From NCBI GenBank assembly GCA_045585955.1, contig JAZMZK010000121.1, positions 1 through 18,953 on the forward strand: a stretch of DNA of 18,953 bases. Reading direction: 5' to 3'. The stretch comes from SIG78 sp045585955 (GTDB lineage Bacteria; Verrucomicrobiota; Lentisphaeria; Victivallales; Victivallaceae). A program made the position numbers and the translations under genes. The notes beneath the pieces were generated by a model that was given only the letters and a program-made list of their open reading frames with translations, did not search any database and was not told the origin of the DNA. Within the stretch, counting starts at the first letter, position 1, and each line of letters starts with the position of its first letter. This document shows, in pieces, positions 1 through 6,545 of this stretch.

Positions 1-166
1 ATGGCTTCGCTCGACTCCGTTCGACCTCGCAGCATGCTGCCTCGGGTTTGCAGGAATTTATCCTGCAAACTACTCTCACATCCGCTCGCGGGGCTGACCG
101 CCCTTGTTGCTGTTGGCAAACGACATCAACAGTTTTGCAACAGCCCCTTGCAATATTTATTTTTAT
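1..166. repeat. Non-coding flank downstream of the LeuA-family gene, with several inverted repeats
   Basis: No credible gene is seen in this stretch. It holds a perfect hairpin at 46-70 (GTTTGCAGGA, loop ATTTA, TCCTGCAAAC), a 12-bp palindrome GCAGCATGCTGC at 29-40 and a short hairpin TTGCAA-cagcccc-TTGCAA at 135-153. The last lies just past the stop codon of the minus-strand LeuA-family gene. None is followed by a run of T in the direction of that gene, so a classical terminator is not evident. The hairpin with a TTTA-type loop resembles in design the repeat next to the tRNA at 13.5 kb, which suggests a dispersed REP-like family; that link is inference. Confidence 0.5.
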
Positions 167-1711
167 TTACACTAAAACTAAATTCAGCATCTTTTCCGTT
201 GCCTGTATGGCGGCGGCGAGCTGGTCACTGTCTACGCCGATAGTGATAAGCGGCCGTTCGCCGGAGTTCTCCCAGGTGATCCGGGTTTCCACCAAGGCAT
301 CGGTTTTGCCCCCGGGGGGGATACGCACTTCGTAATCGATCAGTTTCGGGAAGGTTTTGCCGATACCTTTCAAGGCTTTACGCAGAGCTTTGACAAAAGC
401 ATCGTACCCCCCGTCGCCGTTGGCGGAACCGTGGATAAGTTCGTTTTCGTACTTCACTGCCACCATGGCGTGAGGCGTTACGCCAAAACGGGTTTCGATC
501 TGATAATCAATGATCTCCACCTTGCCGGAAATGGGCTGATTGAGTATATTGGCGATCACAAAGGGCAAATCCGCAGCAGTCACCTGCTTCTTTTTATCGC
601 CCAACCGGACGATTTCTGCCAACACCCGTTTACGCTGGGCGTCGTCAAGCTCTATACCAACTTCTTCAAGATTTTTTTCCAGCGAGGCTTTGCCGGAGAG
701 TTTGCCCAAGGCATAGACCCGGTTGCGGCTGAACCGTTCCGGCAGGAGTTTGTTGGCGTACAAATCACCTTTTTTATCGCCGTCGGCATGAACTCCGCAA
801 GTTTGGGTAAATACATCGGTACCCACCACCGGCGTGTTCCACGAACAGCGTTTGCCGGAAAGAGTCTGCACCATGCTGCTTACATAAAAGAGCTGTTTTT
901 CGGCAACTCTTATCTTCCGGTCGGTCATATCGTGGATCGCCACGGTCAGCTCCGGCAGCGGCTGATTGCCGGTGCGTTCGCCCAAACCGTTGATGGTGGT
1001 GTGCACGCCCGAAACTCCGGCTTTGATCGCTGCAATGCTGTTAGCAGTGACCATGCCGTAATCGTTGTGCCCGTGGAAATCCACCTTCAACTCCGGAAAC
1101 GCCGCAAATACCCATTCCAGATAACGGGTCACTTCGTCCGGAGCCAGCACCCCCAGCGTATCCGGCAGCATTATGCGGGCAACCGGCAGCTGGGTCAAAA
1201 CTTTTATAAAGTTGTATACATAGCCGAAATCATCTTTGGAGCCGTTTGACCAATCTTCCAGATATACATTGACCGTCAGCCCCAGCGAGTGGGCAAATTC
1301 GATCTCTTTGGCTACTTTGGCGTAGTGATTTTCCGGCGTGCTCCGCAACTGGATACGGCAATGCTTTTCCGAGCCTTTTGCCAGCAGATTTATTACCTTG
1401 CCGCCGGCATCGTGGATCCATTGAGCGGACTTGCCGCCGTCGATAAAGCCCAGTATTTCCATGCGGTCAAGCACGCCGTGCTTTTCCGCCCACGCTAAAA
1501 TATTTTGTACCCCGATGCGTTCGCCTTCTGATACCCGTGCCGAACCGATTTCCAAACGGTCAACCTTGGCACGCAATATAAGGACTTTGGCGATCTGGAG
1601 CTTTTCTTCGGGAGTGAATGCCACCCCCGGAGTCTGCTCGCCATCACGCAAAGTGGTGTCAAGAATTTCCACAAAAGCACTGCTTTTGCTCTTTTTCAGT
1701 TCGGCATCCAT
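167..1711 (-). CDS. leuA: 2-isopropylmalate synthase / LeuA-family acyltransferase
   Basis: This 514-residue enzyme belongs to the HMG-CoA-lyase-like TIM-barrel family that condenses acetyl-CoA with a 2-oxo acid. The likely reaction is 2-oxoisovalerate to 2-isopropylmalate, the first committed step of leucine synthesis in the cytosol. The signature DTTLRDGEQTPG lies at 18-29, with R22 and metal ligand D23. The metal site HGHND is at 213-217 (H213, H215), NGLGERTGN at 241-249 and CGVHADGDKKG at 305-315. Residues from about 395 to 514 resemble the LeuA dimer (regulatory) domain, including GGKTDALVET at 467-476. The ATG has AAGG about 10 bases upstream. The gene starts 18 bp after the fabZ-like gene, so the two are probably co-transcribed. 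The family also contains citramalate and homocitrate synthases; leucine synthesis is the likeliest role but substrate is not proven by the motifs. Confidence 0.85.
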   Translation of the reverse strand: MDAELKKSKSSAFVEILDTTLRDGEQTPGVAFTPEEKLQIAKVLILRAKVDRLEIGSARVSEGERIGVQNILAWAEKHGVLDRMEILGFIDGGKSAQWIHDAGGKVINLLAKGSEKHCRIQLRSTPENHYAKVAKEIEFAHSLGLTVNVYLEDWSNGSKDDFGYVYNFIKVLTQLPVARIMLPDTLGVLAPDEVTRYLEWVFAAFPELKVDFHGHNDYGMVTANSIAAIKAGVSGVHTTINGLGERTGNQPLPELTVAIHDMTDRKIRVAEKQLFYVSSMVQTLSGKRCSWNTPVVGTDVFTQTCGVHADGDKKGDLYANKLLPERFSRNRVYALGKLSGKASLEKNLEEVGIELDDAQRKRVLAEIVRLGDKKKQVTAADLPFVIANILNQPISGKVEIIDYQIETRFGVTPHAMVAVKYENELIHGSANGDGGYDAFVKALRKALKGIGKTFPKLIDYEVRIPPGGKTDALVETRITWENSGERPLITIGVDSDQLAAAIQATEKMLNLVLV

Positions 1712-1729
1712 AGCTTTTTTACCTTATTT

Positions 1730-2659
1730 TTACGCCGGATCGACGATGGCAAACATCAGAGAGCTTTTGAATACCACTTTGCCGTCCACGGAAATAGTAC
1801 CGGAACCCTTGCCGAAAGTTTTGCGGGCAGGGGGCAGAGTCACATCCACCACCAGCTGGTCGCCGGGGTAGACGGGGGCAAAGGATTCTGCATCCATAAG
1901 TGCGGCAAACAAGCCCAGCTTACCGGCATTTTCCGGACGGGCCAAGACGCAGGCGCAACCGGCCTGTGCCATGATTTCGCACAAAACAGTTTCGTTCATT
2001 ACCGCATAATCTTCAGCAGCGTGCATAAACATTGCTTCGCCGCCGGTAAGGTTCTTTACTGCCACCGCCCGTTCATCGGTCATTTCCCGGATGCCGTCGA
2101 TCAAGAGGAAGGGGAAACGGTGGGGCATGACCGCAACCACATCGCCGATTTCTTTAACATAACCGGCGGCACGGTCGTAGTCGTTGAAAAGTTCCGGCAT
2201 GGTCGTGGGGGCAGATTTTTCACGCATTTTCAAAGTGAACTGCGCTTCGCAGGTAATACCGCCGGAGTTGGAAACAGTACCGTTGATAACAGCGGCACCA
2301 TCTTCAATGCTGACCACAGTTATTTCCACCTTGGCACGGTCGCCGGGCACATTGGGGTTGCGGAACTTGGCTTTGGCAAGTTTCCACAGATAAACATCAT
2401 TATTGCCGCTGGGATCGAGCTTGCTGCGGACAGCGATTTCGCCCAACTGCTTCATAGCTTCAACTTGCAGCACGCCCGGCATGATGGGGTGCCCGGGGAA
2501 GTGCCCCTGAAAGAAGGGCTCATTGATACTCAAATTTTTAACACCCACCAGATTATTTTCGTCAATAACCTGCACCCGGTCGAGCATCAGATTGGGGTTG
2601 CGATGGGGGAGAATGGCTTTGATTGCACTCAAGTCGAGAACTTTTCCGGCTTCCAACAT
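1730..2659 (-). CDS. fabZ: Tandem-hotdog FabZ-like 3-hydroxyacyl-ACP dehydratase
   Basis: The 309-residue protein holds two FabZ-type hotdog domains, about 1-147 and 165-309, whereas a normal FabZ has one of about 150 residues. FabZ dehydrates 3-hydroxyacyl-ACP in fatty acid elongation. The first domain has PHR at 18-20 and the full active-site segment GHFPGHPIMPGVLQVEAM, with catalytic H53 and E67. The second keeps PHRFPF (179-184) and CEIMAQAG (E228) but has lost the GHFP segment: an ungapped alignment puts Ala where the catalytic His should be, with H213 one residue away. It may therefore be structural or have changed its chemistry. Start ATG has GAGGT 5-6 bases upstream. The gene lies downstream of lpxC, an association known from Bacteroidetes, where LpxC and FabZ are fused; here they are separate. 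The leuA-like gene follows after 18 bp. Confidence 0.88.
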   Translation of the reverse strand: MLEAGKVLDLSAIKAILPHRNPNLMLDRVQVIDENNLVGVKNLSINEPFFQGHFPGHPIMPGVLQVEAMKQLGEIAVRSKLDPSGNNDVYLWKLAKAKFRNPNVPGDRAKVEITVVSIEDGAAVINGTVSNSGGITCEAQFTLKMREKSAPTTMPELFNDYDRAAGYVKEIGDVVAVMPHRFPFLLIDGIREMTDERAVAVKNLTGGEAMFMHAAEDYAVMNETVLCEIMAQAGCACVLARPENAGKLGLFAALMDAESFAPVYPGDQLVVDVTLPPARKTFGKGSGTISVDGKVVFKSSLMFAIVDPA

Positions 2660-2669
2660 AATTTACCTC
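2660..2669 (-). promoter_or_regulatory. fabZ ribosome binding site, complementary to the adjacent inverted repeat
   Basis: Read on the minus strand this is GAGGTAAATT directly before the fabZ ATG, a good Shine-Dalgarno site. The end of the upstream element (minus strand AATTACCTC, plus coordinates 2685-2693) is its reverse complement apart from one extra A. The intervening 15 bases could form a loop, so the site can be hidden in a hairpin. Confidence 0.5.
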
Positions 2670-2684
2670 TTTCGTTTGCTTTAT

Positions 2685-2847
2685 GAGGTAATTTCAAAAC
2701 TCCTCAAAAGTCGTCAAAGGCACAACCTTCGCCCAGTACAAGGAGCGTTTTCGGCGGTTACCTTTCAGGTAGCCACCTCAAACTACCTTATCCTGAGCTG
2801 TGGTTTTGCTCTTTGCCTTTGTTTTGAATGACTTTTGAAATTACCTC
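2685..2847. repeat. 163-bp element with 15-bp terminal inverted repeats between lpxC and fabZ (MITE-like or leader switch)
   Basis: The element begins with GAGGTAATTTCAAAA (2685-2699) and ends with its exact reverse complement (2833-2847). Similarity between the arms continues inward imperfectly (TCAAAAGTC and CAAAGGCA on both). A 4-bp direct repeat TTAT lies immediately outside both ends (2681-2684 and 2848-2851), as expected for a target-site duplication, though four A/T-rich bases can match by chance. Inside is a further hairpin, GGTTACC-tttca-GGTAGCC. No gene fits inside. It could be a non-autonomous transposable element, or a structured lpxC-fabZ intercistronic RNA; the two are not exclusive. 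Confidence 0.6.
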
Positions 2848-2861
2848 TTATATGTAAAAAA

Positions 2862-3707
2862 TTACTGTTTAGCGATTTCCTGCATTATCAACCCGGCAAG
2901 CTCCACATTGCGGTGGTGCCCCGGTTTGACTGCTATAACATGACCTGTTACCCGGCGGCCGCACAAAAACAAGTCGCCCACCAGGTCAAGGATCTTGTGC
3001 CGCACGATCTCATTTTCGTAACGCAAGCCATCTTTGCAGATAATAGCTCCGTCGTGGATGATTTCGGCATTATCCAGACTGCCGCCTTTGCACAACCCCA
3101 TTGCCAGCAGCTGACCGAGGTCAGCGTAGTTGACAAAGGTTCTGGCTCCGCAAATATCGCTGTCAAAAGTTTCAGCATTGATGACTGTATCCAGATACTG
3201 CGGATCGATGGGGCAGCCTTTGAATGATGTTGTGCAGCTGATCCTGAGTTCCGGATTTTCCGACGGCAGCAATACCAGCGTGGTGACTCCCGCATCCACA
3301 AAAAGCGGCTTGGTCGGCACAAAGTAATTCGCTTCGGCAGCTTGTTCATCGGTCCCGGCCTCTTTCAGAACCTTCCAGAAAGGCAGACTGCTGCCGTCGG
3401 CAATAGGCGGCTCCGGTCCATCCATCTCAATAATGGCGTTATCAATGTTCATAGCGTGGAGCGAAGCCATAATGTGCTCTACTGTGTGTGCCACGCAGGC
3501 TCCTTCGCCAATCGTTGTACCACGGCGAACATCCACAACTTTGTTGGCCAGCGCCCGGACTTCCGGCTTACCGGCGAGATCCACCCGTCGGAAAGTTATG
3601 CCGCTGTTGGCATCGCAGGGGAGAAAACGCAAGGTCGAACGCACTCCGGTATGCAATGCTATACCTGAATAACTGGTGCTTTGATGCAATGTTTTTTGCT
3701 TATTCAT
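2862..3707 (-). CDS. lpxC: UDP-3-O-acyl-N-acetylglucosamine deacetylase (LpxC)
   Basis: LpxC is the zinc deacetylase for the committed step of lipid A synthesis, acting in the cytosol on UDP-3-O-acyl-GlcNAc. The chosen start gives 281 residues, slightly short of the usual 300 or so. The N-terminal motif SGIALHTG is at 14-21. HTVEH at 74-78 gives general base E77 and zinc ligand H78. RHKILDLVGD at 236-245 gives zinc ligands H237 and D241, and GHHRN at 263-267 gives catalytic H264. The ATG at 3707 is preferred because homology begins immediately after it; the open frame continues upstream into the divergent miaA gene, but that stretch is not LpxC-like. The Shine-Dalgarno site is weak. It is the first gene of a probable lpxC-fabZ-leuA unit and shows that the host makes LPS. 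Confidence 0.93.
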   Translation of the reverse strand: MNKQKTLHQSTSYSGIALHTGVRSTLRFLPCDANSGITFRRVDLAGKPEVRALANKVVDVRRGTTIGEGACVAHTVEHIMASLHAMNIDNAIIEMDGPEPPIADGSSLPFWKVLKEAGTDEQAAEANYFVPTKPLFVDAGVTTLVLLPSENPELRISCTTSFKGCPIDPQYLDTVINAETFDSDICGARTFVNYADLGQLLAMGLCKGGSLDNAEIIHDGAIICKDGLRYENEIVRHKILDLVGDLFLCGRRVTGHVIAVKPGHHRNVELAGLIMQEIAKQ

Positions 3708-3791
3708 AAAAAAACCGTAAATAATGCTGTGTTTTTCTTGTAAATATCCAAAATAGTAATATAGTTCATAAAAGAGAAATGTAAAGTAAAA
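3708..3791. promoter_or_regulatory. Divergent promoter region between lpxC and miaA
   Basis: This 84-bp, strongly A/T-rich gap separates the divergent starts of lpxC and miaA, so both promoters should lie here or just inside the neighbouring gene. For lpxC a plausible pair on the minus strand is TTTACA with TATTAC about 18 bases downstream. For miaA only poorly spaced boxes (TTGTAA, TAATAT) are seen. Neither gene has a strong Shine-Dalgarno site. Confidence 0.4.
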
Positions 3792-4778
3792 ATGAATTTT
3801 TTTCCGAAAACAATTATTGTAACCGGTCCAACTGCAACGGGAAAAACCGCTTTGGCGGTAGCTTTGGCGGAAAAGTTTGCCGGCGAGATCATCAGTGTTG
3901 ATTCCCGTCAGGTCTTCCGGGGCATGGATATAGGTTCCGGCAAAGACCTCTCCGAATATGGCAATGTGCCTTATCATCTTATTGATGTGGCAGAGCCGGG
4001 CGAGCCTTACGATCTCTTCAGTTTTGTGCAGGATGCCCGCAGGGCGTTGGCAGAGATCGTTCAACGCAAAAAACTCCCCATTCTCTGCGGCGGCAGCGTG
4101 CTTTATCTGGATGCTCTACTCAAAGGCTATACTCTGGAAGGTGCCAAGCCGGATATGGAGCTGCGAACCAAGCTGGATAAACTCTCTTTAGCTGAATTGA
4201 ACCGCAAGCTCGATGAACTTGCCCCCGCTGATCTTGCCGGATTCAAAGACCGGGACAACGCTTTGCGGGTACGCCGTGCCATTGAAAACACATTAGCTAC
4301 CGGCAGAGCGGTAAGTTTGAGTGCCGAAGCCGGACTTTTGGATAATTCGCTGGTGCTGGGCGTATACTTTCCCCGGAAAACGGTACACGAAAGAGTGGAA
4401 AAGCGGCTGGATGCCCGCTTGCAGGAAGGTATGATCGACGAAATACGCGATTTGCACGAAAAGAAAAATGTGCCGTGGGAAGTTTTGGAGCGTTACGGTT
4501 TGGAATACCGCCATGTATCAGAGTATCTGCAAGACAAATGCGGCTATGCTGTTATGCGGAATACGCTGCTTTACAGTATAAGAAAATTTGTGAAACGGCA
4601 GGATATATGGTTCCGTAAGCTGGAGCGGGAAGGTGTGGAGATCCATTGGGTGGAAAATGGCAGCGTGACTGCGGCTGCCGATCTGGTGGAACGCTTTCTC
4701 AATGGCGAAAGTTTGCCGCCCAGCCCCATCAAGCTGTCGGAAACTTTTTACGGAACGCAATCTTCAAAAAGTTATTGA
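3792..4778 (+). CDS. miaA: tRNA dimethylallyltransferase (MiaA)
   Basis: MiaA transfers a dimethylallyl group to A37 of tRNAs that read codons starting with U, which improves reading accuracy. The 328-residue length is normal. The P-loop GPTATGKT is at 12-19. VDSRQVFRGMDIGSGK at 36-51 supplies the catalytic Asp (D37). LCGGSVLYLDALLKG at 98-112, ALRVRRAIE at 157-165, EGMIDEIRDL at 212-221 and KRQDIWFR at 268-275 are the other family blocks. The start is set by the MNFFPKTIIVTGPTATGKT N-terminus and lacks a strong Shine-Dalgarno site. It is divergent from lpxC and followed after 16 bp by a hydrolase gene. Confidence 0.94.
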   Translation: MNFFPKTIIVTGPTATGKTALAVALAEKFAGEIISVDSRQVFRGMDIGSGKDLSEYGNVPYHLIDVAEPGEPYDLFSFVQDARRALAEIVQRKKLPILCGGSVLYLDALLKGYTLEGAKPDMELRTKLDKLSLAELNRKLDELAPADLAGFKDRDNALRVRRAIENTLATGRAVSLSAEAGLLDNSLVLGVYFPRKTVHERVEKRLDARLQEGMIDEIRDLHEKKNVPWEVLERYGLEYRHVSEYLQDKCGYAVMRNTLLYSIRKFVKRQDIWFRKLEREGVEIHWVENGSVTAAADLVERFLNGESLPPSPIKLSETFYGTQSSKSY

Positions 4779-4794
4779 TAAAAAGGAGTTGAAA

Positions 4795-5346
4795 ATGTTT
4801 TGTTACCCCGCAAGCGATAACGCCGTATGCGTTGTTGTAGATATTCAGGCTAAACTTTTGCCTGCCATGAATGACCCTGAACTGGTGCTGAACCGGGCTC
4901 AAATGCTGGTCAAAGGTATGAACGAACTGGGTGTGCCGGTGGTGGTCACTGAACAGTATCCTCAAGGTTTGGGCAATACGGTGCCGGAGCTGTCGGAGCT
5001 TTTTGCTGAAAATACCCAAGTCATTGCCAAGACCAGTTTTTCCTGTTTCGGCGAAGAGGCTTTTGCAAAGGCTATGGATATAGAAAAACGCCCGGTAATG
5101 ATCATTTGCGGTATTGAATCGCATGTATGCGTGGCTCAAACTGCATTGGATGCACTTAATGCGGGGTACAAAGTTTTTATAGCTGCTGATGCGGTAAACT
5201 CCCGCAAGTCAAGCGATCTGGATACGGCACTCTCCCAGCTCCGTCATGCGGGCTGCACCGTGGCAAGTGCCGAAGCCATTCTCTTCATGCTGCTTAAAAG
5301 TGCCAAACACCCGGCGTTCAAAGCCATAAGCAAACTGGTGCGGTAA
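4795..5346 (+). CDS. Isochorismatase-family cysteine hydrolase
   Basis: A 183-residue cytosolic hydrolase of the isochorismatase-like fold. The catalytic triad of the family is visible as D16 (VVDIQAKL), K79 (IAKTSF) and C112 (GIESHVCV), and the IESHVCV block with a cis-peptide position is conserved. The overall spacing is closest to the small ISOC1/YcaC-like group; the natural substrate of such proteins is generally unknown, so no reaction is assigned. The ATG at 4795 is chosen because AAGGAG lies 7 bases upstream; the open frame runs further back into miaA but without family similarity. It starts 16 bp after miaA and is probably co-transcribed with it. The transcript ends at the hairpin at 5376-5406. 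Confidence 0.85.
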   Translation: MFCYPASDNAVCVVVDIQAKLLPAMNDPELVLNRAQMLVKGMNELGVPVVVTEQYPQGLGNTVPELSELFAENTQVIAKTSFSCFGEEAFAKAMDIEKRPVMIICGIESHVCVAQTALDALNAGYKVFIAADAVNSRKSSDLDTALSQLRHAGCTVASAEAILFMLLKSAKHPAFKAISKLVR

Positions 5347-5375
5347 GCATTGTTGGGTAAATAACCGCAAAAAAA

Positions 5376-5414
5376 ATTGCCGACAACTTTTTAAGCTGTC
5401 GGCAATGATTTTTT
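5376..5414. terminator. Bidirectional rho-independent terminator
   Basis: A 10-bp stem ATTGCCGACA / TGTCGGCAAT (5376-5385 and 5397-5406) with an 11-base loop is flanked by a run of A on the left and T on the right. It lies between the converging isochorismatase gene and hisC and can serve both strands. Confidence 0.85.
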
Positions 5415-5420
5415 ACAGGA

Positions 5421-6488
5421 TTACTTGTAGAGTTCTTGCAATACTGAAATCAACCGCTGATTCTGGGCGGCGGTGCCTACGGTTATCCGCAGATATTTAC
5501 CGGTGACTTCGCCGGGGAAATATCGGACGATCACTGCGTGGTCACGCAAAAATTTGAACGCTTTGGCTCCATCATTATCCGGCGGAGCGGCAAAGATAAA
5601 GTTTGCCTGACTTGGTATAAGCTTAAAGCCCAGTTTTTCCAGCTCGCATGCCAGTTCAGCACGCAGAGTTTTTACTTTGGCAAGAGTGGTTTGCAAATAT
5701 TCCTGATCCCGCACTGCGGCTTCCGCCAGCTTCTGGGTCAACATATCCATATTGTAGGAATCTTTGAGCTTGTTCAGCCCTTCGATGATCGTGGGGTGGG
5801 CTACGGCGTAACCGAACCGCAATCCCGCCAGTGCCAGACTTTTACTGGAAGTGCGGCTGACTATAACATTGGCAAACTCGTGCACCAGATCCATGCAGTT
5901 ATCGTCGGCAAAGTCGGCGTAGGCTTCGTCAATAAAAAGTATGCCGTTGAATTCTTCTGCGATCTTCCGGATATCGGCTTTCGGAAAACTGTTGCCGGTG
6001 GGGGCGTTGGGACGGGTGATGATAAGGATGTTTGCATCTTTGGCTTGTTCAAGCACATTATCGGGCATGGCAAAGTTATTATCTTCCTGCAACGCTATCT
6101 TGATTACCGGAGCTTCCTGCATTTTTGCCAATACCGGGTAAAGCGAATAGGTCGGCTCCATGATCGCCACCGGCTTATCCGGGGCTGTAAATGCCCGGAA
6201 AGTCATGGTCAATATATCGTCGGAACCGTTACCGGCGATCACCATGTTGCGTGTTACATTATTCACTTCGGCAATGGCAGAGCAAAGGCTGTCCGCCATG
6301 GGGTCGGGGTAGCGCCGGAGCATAGAGCCATCGAAGGTTTCCAACGCCCCCAGCACCGCCGGGGAGGGCGGAAAGGGGTTTTCGTTGGTGTTGAGTTTAA
6401 CCAGATCCAGCATCTTGGGCTGCTCGCCGGGGGCATAGCCCGCCATTTCGTCAACCACAGTGCGGAAGTAACTTTTATATTCTTTCAT
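5421..6488 (-). CDS. hisC: Histidinol-phosphate aminotransferase (HisC)
   Basis: A 355-residue, PLP-dependent fold-type I aminotransferase that converts imidazole acetol phosphate to histidinol phosphate in histidine synthesis. Visible family marks are LNTNENPFPPSP at 32-43, NGSDDIL at 87-93, RPNAPTG at 159-165, FIDEAYADF at 185-193 (D187, Y190), SRTSSKSLALAGLRFGY at 211-227 with Schiff-base K216 and phosphate-binding R224, and YLRITVG near the C-terminus. The ATG at 6488 has AGGTG 8 bases upstream and gives the normal N-terminus; the open frame reaches further upstream without similarity. No other his genes are present in the window, so it sits alone at the end of a mixed operon, 57 bp after the glycoside-hydrolase-like gene. 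HisC relatives can also act on aromatic amino acids. Confidence 0.92.
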   Translation of the reverse strand: MKEYKSYFRTVVDEMAGYAPGEQPKMLDLVKLNTNENPFPPSPAVLGALETFDGSMLRRYPDPMADSLCSAIAEVNNVTRNMVIAGNGSDDILTMTFRAFTAPDKPVAIMEPTYSLYPVLAKMQEAPVIKIALQEDNNFAMPDNVLEQAKDANILIITRPNAPTGNSFPKADIRKIAEEFNGILFIDEAYADFADDNCMDLVHEFANVIVSRTSSKSLALAGLRFGYAVAHPTIIEGLNKLKDSYNMDMLTQKLAEAAVRDQEYLQTTLAKVKTLRAELACELEKLGFKLIPSQANFIFAAPPDNDGAKAFKFLRDHAVIVRYFPGEVTGKYLRITVGTAAQNQRLISVLQELYK

Positions 6489-6507
6489 AGATTTACACCT
6501 GATTTTT

Positions 6508-6535
6508 TTAATAAAGCTGAAAGCAGAAATTGCAA
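6508..6535 (-). promoter_or_regulatory. Possible hisC promoter
   Basis: Read on the minus strand, TTGCAA (6535-6530) and TATTAA (6513-6508) are separated by 16 bases in the 57-bp gap before hisC. This would allow hisC to be expressed apart from the upstream operon. Two hexamers in A/T-rich DNA are weak evidence. Confidence 0.3.
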
Positions 6536-6545
6536 TCAAACGGTT

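Noticed and set aside
3708..4064. N-terminal extension of LpxC by about 119 codons
   Set aside because: The frame is open but it overlaps the start of miaA on the other strand and the LpxC family begins just after the ATG at 3707.
4702..4794. Upstream start for the isochorismatase-family gene inside miaA
   Set aside because: The ATG at 4795 has a strong AAGGAG site and matches the family start; the extension has no similarity.
6489..6539. Upstream start for hisC
   Set aside because: The extension is not HisC-like, and the ATG at 6488 has AGGTG at a good distance.
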